Positions 6,545-14,823 of a DNA stretch of 36,055 nucleotides are shown piece after piece. Numbering within the stretch: position 1 is the stretch's first letter; every line of letters begins with the position of its first letter. Where the stretch lies: positions 1 through 36,055 of the forward strand of contig JAEDES010000008.1 of assembly GCA_016293205.1 (NCBI GenBank). Direction: 5' to 3'. The notes beneath the pieces were generated by a model. It ran no database searches, was not told the DNA's origin, and saw only the letters and a list, made by a program, of their open reading frames with translations. The stretch is from Bacilli bacterium (GTDB taxonomy: Bacteria > Bacillota_I > Bacilli_A > RF39 > UBA660). The position numbers and the translations under genes were made by a program.

Positions 6545-9499
6545 ATGTACTTAAAGGAAATAATTGCAACAGGATTCAAATCCTTTGCAGATAAAATTGA
6601 TATAAAATTAGATGATAAAACTACATGTATTGTCGGACCTAATGGCTCAGGAAAAAGCAATGTAGTAGATGCTGTACGTTGGGTTTTAGGAGAACAATCA
6701 GTTAAATCATTACGTGGAGAAGGTTCAATGTCAGATGTAATCTTCTCAGGTAGTAAAAGTAGAAATCCCCTAAATGTTGCAAGTGTTGAATTAATATTTG
6801 ATAATTCTGATCATTTCCTAACAGTACCATATACTGAAATATCAATCAAAAGAAGAGTATATCGTAGTGGAGAAAATGAATATTATTTAAATAATGAAAA
6901 ATGTCGTTTAAAAGATATATCTAATCTATTAATGGATTCAGGTATGGGTAAAGAATCATTCAATATTATTTCACAAGGTGAAGTAGATAGAATTTTATCA
7001 AACTCCGCAACAGATAGAAGAGTTATCATTGAAGAAGCAGCAGGAATCTTAAAATATAAAAAGAGAAAAGAAGAAGCACTACGTAAATTAGATAGAACAC
7101 ATAATAATATAGATAGAGTAAATGATATAATTTCAGAACTTGAAGTACAAGTAGAACCTTTAAAAAATCAAAGCGAAAAAGCAAAAGAATATTTAGAAAA
7201 TAAAAAAGGATTAGATAAATATGAAGTAGCTTTACTAGCATATGATATAGAAAATTTTAATTCTATTTTAGAACAAGAAAAAGAAAAGAAAGAAAAGATT
7301 GATAAAGAAATAGTAACAATCTCTAATGAAACATCAAAAAACGATGTAGCTTTCTTGGAAGATAATAATAAATTAGAAAAACTAGAATTAGAAAGAACAA
7401 ATCTAAATAGAGAATTACTACAAGTAACACAAGAAGTAGAAAAAATAAATGGAGAGAAAAATCTTCTAAAAGAACGTAGTAAAACTACAAAAGAAGAAAA
7501 TGAATTAAAAGAAGAAATAAGAACTCTTTTAGAGAAGAAATCTAAATTAGAAGGAAATATTTCCTTATTAGAAGAAGATATTAATCAAATAGTAGCATCA
7601 TCTAAACAAAAAGAAGATGAACAAGTAGAATTAGATAAAAAAGTACAAACAGAAAAACAAAGAAAAATCATGTTAACAAATGATTATTCTAAACATGATC
7701 AAGATATAATTACTATTAAACATAAAATAGATAATCTAAAAAGAGAAATTGAACAAGGTGCTGATATGCCTAATAGTGTAAGAAGTATTTTAAAAGCAAC
7801 TACACTTACAGGTATTCATAATACAATTGGTAATATTATTTCTATTGATGATAAATATACTAAAGCTCTAAATATAGCAATCTCATCTAATAAGAATTTT
7901 ATTATTACATCAGATGAAGATTCTGCTAAAAAAGCTATTAACTATTTAAAAGATAATCACTTAGGTAGAGCAACATTCTTTCCATTATCAATTATTAAAG
8001 AAAGATATGTTGACTATGATGTTTTAAATACATTAAAAAGTTCTAATGACTTTATTGGCGTATTAAGTGATTTATTAACATATGATAAGAAGTATAAATC
8101 AATAATTGAAAATCAATTAGGACAAGTACTTTTAGCACCAGATATTGATGCTGCAACAAGACTATCTCGTTTAATTAACAATAGATATAAGATTGTTACA
8201 TTAGATGGAGATGTTGTAAATGTAGGTGGTTCAATGTCCGGTGGATCAATGAATCAAACTAAGAGTGTTATTGTTATAAAACAAGAATTAAAACACACAG
8301 AAGAAAAACAAAAATTATTAGAACAAGAATTAGAAGAGATAAAATTAGAGTTATCTGAATTAAATAAAGTAATTGCAAAATTAGAAGAAACAGCATTTGA
8401 TTTATCAAAAGAAAAAGTAACTTTAAAAGAACATTTTGATTCGAAAAATAATGAACTAAGAGATTTAAAAGAAACTCTAGGACAAACAACAAAAGAGTGG
8501 GAACAATTAGAATTAATGTCTAATAATACTTTAAGTGATAAAGAACAAGAATTAATTAAATTGTTCCATGAAAAATCATCTGAAAAAGAAAAAATTCAAA
8601 TTAGAATTAATAATTTATCAAAAGATATTGATATCTTAAAGATGAAATTAGAAGAACAACAAGCACAAGATAAATTAAAGAATTCTAATCTAAGAAATCT
8701 AGAAAAAACATCTCGTGATTTAGAAATAAATATAAATCGTTTAGATGTAAAATTAGATAGTATGCTAGAAACTTTAAATTCAGAATATGAAATGACTTTT
8801 GAACGTGCTAAAAACGAATATGTTTTAGATATTGAACCAGAAGAAGCAAGAATAAAAGTAAATACTTATAGAGCAAATATCAAACGCATTGGTATGGTAA
8901 ATCTAGATGCTATTGAAGAGTATGAAAGAGTAAATACACGTTATGAATTCTTATCAAGTCAAAAAGAAGATCTTCTAAAAGCTGAAGATACATTACTTGA
9001 AATAATGAATGAAATGGACGATGTAATGAAAGAAGAATTCGCTCATACATTTGAACAAGTAAGAACAGAATTCCAACAAGTGTTTAAAGAATTATTCTCT
9101 GGTGGACATGCTGACCTAAAATTAACTGATCCTTCCGATTTACTAACAACAGGAGTAGATATAATTGCATCTCCTCCAGGAAAGAAATTAACAACAATTT
9201 CTCTATTATCAGGAGGAGAAAAAACACTTACAGCAATTTCACTTCTATTTGCAATCCTAAATGTAAGAACAGTACCATTCTGTTTATTCGATGAAGTAGA
9301 AGCCGCTCTAGATGAAGCCAATGTATCACAATTTGGTAAATATCTAGATCACTATAAAAATAAAACTCAATTCTTAATCATTACTCATAAAAAGAAAACA
9401 ATGGAATATGCCAATACTTTATATGGAATTACAATGCAAGAATCAGGAGTTTCTAAATTAGTAAGTGTTAAATTAACAGATCATGAAGAGGTTTTATAA
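6545..9499 (+). CDS. smc: Chromosome partition/condensin protein SMC, short-armed
   Basis: 984 residues. N-terminal ATPase head with Walker A GPNGSGKSN (about 31-39); coiled coil (about 168-405); hinge (about 407-565, ending GGSMSGGSMNQTKS); returning coiled coil (about 570-820); C-terminal head with signature LLSGGEK (about 887) and Walker B FCLFDEVEAALDE (about 912-924). It is the ATP-driven loop-extruding subunit of bacterial condensin with ScpA and ScpB, neither seen here. Bacterial SMC is usually about 1170-1190 residues; the roughly 200 missing residues come from the arms, while heads and hinge are complete. A GTG at 6536 is in frame, but the GTAGGGTGA site and the usual MYLKEI-type start favour the ATG at 6545. 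Confidence 0.97.
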   Translation: MYLKEIIATGFKSFADKIDIKLDDKTTCIVGPNGSGKSNVVDAVRWVLGEQSVKSLRGEGSMSDVIFSGSKSRNPLNVASVELIFDNSDHFLTVPYTEISIKRRVYRSGENEYYLNNEKCRLKDISNLLMDSGMGKESFNIISQGEVDRILSNSATDRRVIIEEAAGILKYKKRKEEALRKLDRTHNNIDRVNDIISELEVQVEPLKNQSEKAKEYLENKKGLDKYEVALLAYDIENFNSILEQEKEKKEKIDKEIVTISNETSKNDVAFLEDNNKLEKLELERTNLNRELLQVTQEVEKINGEKNLLKERSKTTKEENELKEEIRTLLEKKSKLEGNISLLEEDINQIVASSKQKEDEQVELDKKVQTEKQRKIMLTNDYSKHDQDIITIKHKIDNLKREIEQGADMPNSVRSILKATTLTGIHNTIGNIISIDDKYTKALNIAISSNKNFIITSDEDSAKKAINYLKDNHLGRATFFPLSIIKERYVDYDVLNTLKSSNDFIGVLSDLLTYDKKYKSIIENQLGQVLLAPDIDAATRLSRLINNRYKIVTLDGDVVNVGGSMSGGSMNQTKSVIVIKQELKHTEEKQKLLEQELEEIKLELSELNKVIAKLEETAFDLSKEKVTLKEHFDSKNNELRDLKETLGQTTKEWEQLELMSNNTLSDKEQELIKLFHEKSSEKEKIQIRINNLSKDIDILKMKLEEQQAQDKLKNSNLRNLEKTSRDLEININRLDVKLDSMLETLNSEYEMTFERAKNEYVLDIEPEEARIKVNTYRANIKRIGMVNLDAIEEYERVNTRYEFLSSQKEDLLKAEDTLLEIMNEMDDVMKEEFAHTFEQVRTEFQQVFKELFSGGHADLKLTDPSDLLTTGVDIIASPPGKKLTTISLLSGGEKTLTAISLLFAILNVRTVPFCLFDEVEAALDEANVSQFGKYLDHYKNKTQFLIITHKKKTMEYANTLYGITMQESGVSKLVSVKLTDHEEVL

Positions 9500-9510
9500 A
9501 CCTCTTTTTT
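9486..9510 (+). terminator. smc terminator
   Basis: AAGAGGTTT-tat-AAACCTCTT and T-run; the smc stop codon lies in the loop and stem. Confidence 0.85.
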
Positions 9511-9511
9511 G

Positions 9512-9540
9512 TTGACAATTAATAAGTTTAAAATCATAAT
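9512..9540 (+). promoter_or_regulatory. Promoter of the M3-like peptidase gene
   Basis: Consensus TTGACA (9512-9517), a 17-bp spacer, CATAAT (9535-9540). It begins 2 nt after the T-run of the smc terminator. Confidence 0.75.
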
Positions 9541-9562
9541 ATATATCACATGAGGTAGTATT

Positions 9563-11029
9563 ATGAAAAAACTAAAAACAAAGAGTTTTATAATTGAATA
9601 TACAAAAGAAAATGAAAAAGATGCTAAAAGATTAAAGAAATTATTAGATACAAATGAAATGTTCTTTACTGAGTTTTTAAAACCATACCCAGTAATTAGA
9701 TTAGGAGATTCAACTGAACCTTTAATCGATGAAGAAACATTAGAAGTAGAAAATATTGATGAGTTTAAAGAAATACTAAGCTTATTAATCCCACACTATA
9801 TAAATCAATTAGAAATAAAAGGTGATGATGAAACATTAACAGTATTTTTAAGAACTATTCTTACTAATAAATATGCAAATCTTGATGATTATAAAATGAG
9901 TATAAATAAAAAAGATTTACCAATCTATATAGAGTCAATCTATTCATTAATTGCAATGGATTATTATGAAACTCCAAAAGAGGTAGTAAATGCTTTATTT
10001 AATTTAGATGATAAAGAAAAAAAGAAATTAACTAATTATTTAAATTCTAAATATAGAACAAATTTATTAAATCAACTATTAGAAGGACAAATATCTTTTC
10101 TAACAGAAGCATCAACAGAAAAACAACAAGATGATTTTGTAATAGAAAATATAGATGAATTATTAAATCATACATCTCAAGAAATATTATCAATAGACTT
10201 ATCAAATCACCATTTAGTAAGGATGCCAAGTCTAACTGATCAAGAATTAGATAAATTAATAATAGAATTCTTAATACAAATAGATCCATCATTAAAATGG
10301 TTAAGAGAATATGACGAATTAAAAGAAAATGATCAAATTAAATCATCAGATGTTTGGAATTGTAATCATGAAAAAGGTAAGTGGGTAATTAATACAAGTA
10401 AAGTACATAATATTGAAGATTTTAGATGTTTTATTCATGAATTTATTCATTATATAACTATAAAAGAACAAAAGAAAGAAAATCTTCCAATCGCTATAAA
10501 AGAATTCCCATCTATCTATTTTGAAACACTTGCTATTAATTTTCTAAGACAAAAAGGATATCCTAAAGAAGCAACTGATTATATGTTAAGTGAAAGAAAT
10601 GAATGGACTGAAGAAAATACCTATGACTTATATTTAATTTTAGGCATACTTTCTAACTATATTAAAAATGGCGAAGTAACAATAGAAAATGAAGTAGATA
10701 GAAGACTACAAATACCAGAAGATATAAAAAGAAAAATACCAGAAGAATTATCTTTCTTTTATGAAACACAAGAAGAAAAAATAAATTATTCTTTTGATAT
10801 TGCTAATGGATATATCCTAGCATATCCCGAATCTATTTATGAAGAATATCCATACATAACAGGTACATATCTTGCAGATAGAGCAGTAGAAGTAACTAAT
10901 CAAGATCCAATGTTTATCTACGATATGTTATCAATAACAGATAATTTAGAATCAACAAGTCCAAAAGATGTAATAGATTTAATTAATCAAAAACATAAAC
11001 AACTAACAAAAAAACATGAGACTATATAG
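9563..11029 (+). CDS. Putative zinc metallopeptidase (HEFIH, M3-like C-terminal half)
   Basis: 488 residues with no signal peptide, so probably cytoplasmic. Residues 292-296 read HEFIH within FIHEFIHYIT, a zincin HExxH motif. About 18 residues further, IKEFPSIYFETLAINFL supplies Glu314 and Glu321, resembling the M3 (oligoendopeptidase F/thimet) pattern in which a Glu in an E..S...E segment is the third zinc ligand. The N-terminal 200 residues are acidic and match nothing I recognise, and the protein is shorter than typical PepF (about 600). A peptidase role is likely, the substrate unknown. It has its own promoter and a GAGGTAG site, and ends inside a terminator shared with the convergent def gene. 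Confidence 0.65.
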   Translation: MKKLKTKSFIIEYTKENEKDAKRLKKLLDTNEMFFTEFLKPYPVIRLGDSTEPLIDEETLEVENIDEFKEILSLLIPHYINQLEIKGDDETLTVFLRTILTNKYANLDDYKMSINKKDLPIYIESIYSLIAMDYYETPKEVVNALFNLDDKEKKKLTNYLNSKYRTNLLNQLLEGQISFLTEASTEKQQDDFVIENIDELLNHTSQEILSIDLSNHHLVRMPSLTDQELDKLIIEFLIQIDPSLKWLREYDELKENDQIKSSDVWNCNHEKGKWVINTSKVHNIEDFRCFIHEFIHYITIKEQKKENLPIAIKEFPSIYFETLAINFLRQKGYPKEATDYMLSERNEWTEENTYDLYLILGILSNYIKNGEVTIENEVDRRLQIPEDIKRKIPEELSFFYETQEEKINYSFDIANGYILAYPESIYEEYPYITGTYLADRAVEVTNQDPMFIYDMLSITDNLESTSPKDVIDLINQKHKQLTKKHETI

Positions 11030-11041
11030 CTCTCATGTTTT
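11011..11041. terminator. Bidirectional terminator shared by convergent genes
   Basis: AAAACATGAGA (11011-11021) pairs perfectly with TCTCATGTTTT (11031-11041). The 9-nt loop contains both stop codons: TAG at 11027-11029 (plus) and TAG at 11024-11022 (minus). The two coding regions therefore overlap by 8 bp. Confidence 0.85.
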
Positions 11042-11570
11042 CTTTATCTTTAAAAGGATTTTTCTTATCAATTCTATCCACAAATATGATTCCATTTAAG
11101 TGATCAATTTCATGTTGAAATGCTATTGCAACTTCTTCTCTTGCACGTACATTTATCTTATTACCATCTACATCATATCCAGAAACTGTTACACGAGCAT
11201 ATCTAGGAATAATTCCTTCAACCTCTCTATTAACACTTAAACATCCTTCTCCCATTTCAACATAAATTCTTTCTTCAGAATTGCTAATGATTTTAGGATT
11301 TATAATTACATATGTTTCAAATTGTCCTTCATCATATTCATTAACTACTACAAAGAATCTTTCTGGTATACCAATTTGTATAGCAGCAAGTCCCATACCA
11401 GGTCTTAAATCATATTTCTCTGCAAGTTCTGGGATTTGACTATTAGTAAGAAACTCTACCATATCATTTATAATTTTTTTCTTTTCATCAGAAAGTGGAA
11501 ATTGAACTTCTTTACTAACTTCTCTTAATCTTTTATCCTTTTCATCTAAAATGTCTTTCATTAATAACAT
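11022..11570 (-). CDS. def: Peptide deformylase
   Basis: 182 residues from the chosen start, the length of the long Gram-positive (type 2) deformylases. It removes the N-formyl group from nascent proteins using Fe2+/Zn2+. Motif 1 is GMGLAAIQIG, motif 2 EGCLS (metal Cys) and motif 3 QHEIDHLNG (two metal His and the catalytic Glu). An in-frame ATG at 11606 would add 12 residues, but a GAGGTGG site stands 8 nt before the ATG at 11570 (protein MLLMKDILDE), so that start is preferred. It is convergent with the M3-like peptidase gene and lies 56 bp downstream of the HEASH-protein gene on the same strand. Confidence 0.95.
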   Translation of the reverse strand: MLLMKDILDEKDKRLREVSKEVQFPLSDEKKKIINDMVEFLTNSQIPELAEKYDLRPGMGLAAIQIGIPERFFVVVNEYDEGQFETYVIINPKIISNSEERIYVEMGEGCLSVNREVEGIIPRYARVTVSGYDVDGNKINVRAREEVAIAFQHEIDHLNGIIFVDRIDKKNPFKDKENMRAI

Positions 11571-11626
11571 ACTACTAACCACCTCGTACTGCCAATATTT
11601 TATCAAAATTCTCTTTAAAATAAAAG

Positions 11627-12583
11627 TTATTTCTTAAAATTTAATAATCCTTTAGACCTTAAATTATAAACACGACCAGTCATTAATATCCAGTCTGTTA
11701 ATCCTTTAATTTCTTCTTCACTATCTGCATAATATAATAAGTTAAAGTATCTTGATAGAGTAGTGAAGTAATTCTTTCCAACAACTTCATTAAAATCATC
11801 TCTAATAATATCAAGTCTACCAGTTATTATATTATCTTCAACAACACTTCTAAATCTTTCATTATTCCAGAAAGGTCTAAAAGCTCTAATACATTGATTA
11901 TAACCAATTAATAAATCAGTCTCAGCTAAATCAATTTTATCAAATTCTTTTTGAACAACAGGATCTAATTTAGTACCTTGTAATTTGCCAATTTCATTCA
12001 TCGCTCCTGTAGTTTGGAATACATTTATAAGTTCATCTAAAACTAAATTTTCATCTATGTCTTGGATATTACCATCACTAAGTAACTTACCCCCAAACAC
12101 ATATAAACCTGATCTTATACTAAAAAAATTATGATCATCAATTTTTATATAATTCATTAATCCTTTTAATATATGACTGGCTTCATGAATTAAAGCATTT
12201 AATACTTCATTATAATTTCTATCATAAGTTGAACAATAAACAATTGGATTGGCTTTCTCATATAAAACTTTACCATCATCATCAAACCATAAATAATCAC
12301 CTGGATAAGATACTGCAGGAGTTTCCTCATCTTCAGTATCTAATTCTTCTCCATTATAAAGACCATCCAGAGTTCCTTCAGCTTCTAATAACATGTCTCT
12401 TAAAGGTTTATCATCAATAATAAAAGTTGTCAAAGTAAAAACTTTATGAATTAGAGGCGAATAAGTGTCTCCATACTTACTAACCATTCCATAACATGTT
12501 AAAAATAAAGTACCATATAACTCATCATCATGGTCATAATTATCATCGATGATTCGTTTAGTAATCTCCAAATTCTTTTCCAT
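11627..12583 (-). CDS. Uncharacterised HExxH protein
   Basis: 318 residues with no signal peptide or clear membrane segment. The only recognisable motif is LNALIHEASHIL, an HExxH zincin motif at residues 133-137, preceded by an acidic segment (about 79-104) and followed by a helical-looking C-terminus. No known peptidase family is recognised, so an intact metal site is only suggested. The TTG at 12601 is in frame, but GGGGGA lies 10 nt before the ATG at 12583 and the mapped promoter would leave almost no leader for TTG, so ATG is preferred. No clear terminator separates it from def, so the two are probably cotranscribed. Confidence 0.6.
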   Translation of the reverse strand: MEKNLEITKRIIDDNYDHDDELYGTLFLTCYGMVSKYGDTYSPLIHKVFTLTTFIIDDKPLRDMLLEAEGTLDGLYNGEELDTEDEETPAVSYPGDYLWFDDDGKVLYEKANPIVYCSTYDRNYNEVLNALIHEASHILKGLMNYIKIDDHNFFSIRSGLYVFGGKLLSDGNIQDIDENLVLDELINVFQTTGAMNEIGKLQGTKLDPVVQKEFDKIDLAETDLLIGYNQCIRAFRPFWNNERFRSVVEDNIITGRLDIIRDDFNEVVGKNYFTTLSRYFNLLYYADSEEEIKGLTDWILMTGRVYNLRSKGLLNFKK

Positions 12584-12611
12584 TCCAAACCAATCCCCCA
12601 AATGTGGCTAT

Positions 12612-12640
12612 ATTATACCATAAAAGACTTTATTAGTCAA
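12612..12640 (-). promoter_or_regulatory. Promoter of the HExxH gene (minus strand)
   Basis: On the minus strand TTGACT (12640-12635), a 17-bp spacer, TATAAT (12617-12612). The -35 overlaps the end of the T-run of the upstream gene's terminator. Confidence 0.75.
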
Positions 12641-12666
12641 AAAAAGAGTATAAGTAAAACTTATAC
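12639..12666 (-). terminator. Terminator of the YjcZ-like gene
   Basis: On the minus strand GTATAAGT-TTT-ACTTATAC, then TCTTTTTTT running into the next -35. Confidence 0.85.
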
Positions 12667-12673
12667 ATCTTTC

Positions 12674-12838
12674 TTAATTAGCAAAACGAGTTCCAATAAC
12701 AATAACTAATAAAATAAATAATACTAATATAATTGCATAAGTAGAATTATTATTACCACAAGAGTATCCTACAGGATAGTATGGCATTTGATAATTTTGA
12801 CTACATCCGCCACCACAACTATTTCCATAATAATACAT
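12674..12838 (-). CDS. YjcZ-like small membrane protein
   Basis: 54 residues, in two parts: a Tyr/Gly/Cys-rich head (MYYYGNSCGGGCSQN and a second Cys in GYSCGNNN) and one C-terminal membrane helix containing AIILVLFILLVIVIG. This matches the layout and helix pattern of the YjcZ/YrvJ-type 'sporulation protein' family of Bacilli (Gly/Tyr-rich head, then an ALIVVLFILLIIVG-like helix). An AAGGAGGAA ribosome binding site ends 5 nt before the ATG and a strong terminator follows, so it is a real, single-gene transcript. Function in this family is poorly known; some members are made during sporulation. Whether this organism sporulates cannot be told from the window. Confidence 0.8.
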   Translation of the reverse strand: MYYYGNSCGGGCSQNYQMPYYPVGYSCGNNNSTYAIILVLFILLVIVIGTRFAN

Positions 12839-12974
12839 AAAATTCCTCCTTTACATAATCTAATATAAAATATGTAAATTTACAAAAATTGTTAATAAAA
12901 CAATAAAACAAATAAAATTAAAAAAAATAAATTAAAAAAATATGATATATTATAAGTTAGAAGGGACTGTTAAA

Positions 12975-14135
12975 ATGAGAAAAGTATTAAGAAATATCGA
13001 CAAACCATTATTATTAGTAACAGTATTATTATTTGCCATAGGTTTAATAATGATCTTTTCAGCATCAAATGTAACGGCATTCATGAAACAAGCAGAAAGC
13101 CCATATTATTATTTTTTAAAACAAGGAGTCTTCCTAATTACAGGAATCTTTTTTATAGCAATACCTATATTAAGGTGTCCAACTAAAGCATATTCCAAAT
13201 TATCTAAATTATTAATGATTATATTTATAGGATTATTAGTATATGTACTTGCTTTTTCAGAATCAGTAAACCAAGCAAAATCATGGATTGATTTAGGATT
13301 CTTTAGTATTCAACCAAGTGAATTTATTAAAGTAATTACTATTGTATGGCTAGCAACATTATATGATAAAATTTCTAAAATAAAAAAACCTAAAAATGAA
13401 AAAAATAATGCAATGGATATCTTATTATGGTTACCAATAGGAATTATAATATTAGTTGCTGGATTAATATTTTTTCAACCAGACTTAGGGACAACAATTA
13501 TTTATTTAATGTTATTTACAATAATGTTTTATGCCGCCCCACAAGATGAAACTTTTAAAAAGAAAATGACTCTCATTGGAATAGGAGCCTTATTACTAGG
13601 TGGATTGTTGTTTTCATCAGGAGTAGAATTCATCAATGAACGTCAATTAGAAAGATTAGATTTCTTTAGACCATGTGATAAATTACTTGATACAGGAAGT
13701 CAAGTCTGTAACGGATATATTGCCATCAACAATGGTGGATTAACAGGAGTAGGATTAGGTAATTCAACTCAAAAATATTTATATTTACCAGAACCATATA
13801 CAGACTTTATCTTTGCAATTATTGTCGAAGAATTAGGTCTAATCGCTGGTATTGGAATTTTACTATTATATATGTTTGTATTATATAGAATTCTTCTTAT
13901 TGGAAGAAAATCATATACAGCAACAGGAGCTTTAATTTGTTATGGTATTGCTGCATATATTTTTATCCATATAGCCGTAAACTTAACCGGTATGTTTGGT
14001 CTATTTATCCTAACAGGAGTACCACTACCATTTATGAGTTATGGAGGAAGTTATACTTGGAGTCTAATTGCTGCTTTAGCAATTGTACAAAGAATAAATG
14101 TTGAAACAAAGTTAGAGGAAAGAGGAGAATTATAA
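12975..14135 (+). CDS. SEDS peptidoglycan glycosyltransferase (FtsW/RodA/SpoVE)
   Basis: 386 residues with about ten membrane helices. SEDS motifs: IQPSEFIK, FQPDLGTT, the extracellular GLTGVGLGNS-QKY-YLPEPYTDF segment and PFMSYGGSYTW near the end. SEDS proteins polymerise lipid II with a class B PBP. The GLGNS-QKY-LPE-TDFIFA block looks more like FtsW than RodA, but the paralogues are hard to separate by eye. An ATG at 12942 is in frame, but AGAAGGGA sits correctly before the ATG at 12975. It lies far from the pbpB cluster at 28.5 kb, which would supply its partner if it is FtsW. The next gene starts 1 nt after its stop. Confidence 0.9.
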   Translation: MRKVLRNIDKPLLLVTVLLFAIGLIMIFSASNVTAFMKQAESPYYYFLKQGVFLITGIFFIAIPILRCPTKAYSKLSKLLMIIFIGLLVYVLAFSESVNQAKSWIDLGFFSIQPSEFIKVITIVWLATLYDKISKIKKPKNEKNNAMDILLWLPIGIIILVAGLIFFQPDLGTTIIYLMLFTIMFYAAPQDETFKKKMTLIGIGALLLGGLLFSSGVEFINERQLERLDFFRPCDKLLDTGSQVCNGYIAINNGGLTGVGLGNSTQKYLYLPEPYTDFIFAIIVEELGLIAGIGILLLYMFVLYRILLIGRKSYTATGALICYGIAAYIFIHIAVNLTGMFGLFILTGVPLPFMSYGGSYTWSLIAALAIVQRINVETKLEERGEL

Positions 14136-14136
14136 A

Positions 14137-14730
14137 ATGCCAATAATTAGTATTCATGAAGAAGTAGCATTACTAATTACAGAAAAATATAAGGAGCTAG
14201 ATACAAGTGATTTCTACTTAGGTGCAATGGCACCAGATTCGGTTAACTTAGAGTTCTTCGCTCCAAAAGAAGATCGTTGGACAACTCATTTAAGAAAAAA
14301 AGATTTAACTGATTGGAGAATAAATTTAAGAAAGTATTATGATAGAAATAAAAAATATTATCCAAAAGAATTTATTCTAGGATATATAACCCATGTCTTA
14401 ACAGATATCATTTATGATGATTTATATTATGATAGTATAAAAGAATTAGAAGATGCCGATAACATTCCAAGTGAATTATCTCATCAAGTACAAGGTACAG
14501 ACATGGAACATTATTCGTCTATATCAAAATATAAAGATAAAATAAAACAAAAATTAAAAGAAATAGATAAGTTTTATGAAATCTTAATAATCACTCCAAA
14601 AACAATGGAATTATTTAGAGATAAAGAATTAAATAGAAATTATGAAGTAATTGAACCAACATATATTAATGAACAATTATTAATCGATATAGCAAACTCA
14701 GTAATAGAAGAACTAAAAGACTATATGTAA
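14137..14730 (+). CDS. Zinc-dependent phospholipase C-like protein
   Basis: 197 residues, no signal peptide. It opens with MPIISIHEEVALLI, then FYLGAMAPD, THLRKKDLTDW and FILGYITHVLTDIIYDD. The N-terminal His, the APD, and the GY-THxLTD segment are the pattern of the 'zinc-dependent phospholipase C' (S1/P1-nuclease-fold) family common in Firmicutes, where His and Asp residues bind metal. The second half is unremarkable. It is translated from a GAGGAGAA site inside the end of the ftsW/rodA gene, so the two are coupled. The substrate cannot be read from the sequence; a lipid- or envelope-related role is a guess from context. Confidence 0.6.
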   Translation: MPIISIHEEVALLITEKYKELDTSDFYLGAMAPDSVNLEFFAPKEDRWTTHLRKKDLTDWRINLRKYYDRNKKYYPKEFILGYITHVLTDIIYDDLYYDSIKELEDADNIPSELSHQVQGTDMEHYSSISKYKDKIKQKLKEIDKFYEILIITPKTMELFRDKELNRNYEVIEPTYINEQLLIDIANSVIEELKDYM

Positions 14731-14742
14731 TAGTCTTTTTTT
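14715..14742 (+). terminator. Terminator after the ftsW-type operon
   Basis: AAAAGACTA-tatgtaa-TAGTCTTTT and T-run, overlapping the stop codon. Confidence 0.85.
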
Positions 14743-14750
14743 AGTTATAT

Positions 14751-14779
14751 TTGTTTTTTATATTTATATATGATATTAT
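14751..14779 (+). promoter_or_regulatory. Promoter of the DHH phosphodiesterase gene
   Basis: TTGTTT (14751-14756), a 17-bp spacer, TATTAT (14774-14779). Confidence 0.5.
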
Positions 14780-14823
14780 AAATTCATTCACAAAAAAAGT
14801 GTCTAATAAAGGAGAGAGTCAAA

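Noticed and set aside
12229..12420. Plus-strand frame inside the HExxH gene
   Set aside because: No ribosome binding site, no domain, and complete overlap with a better minus-strand gene that has a promoter.
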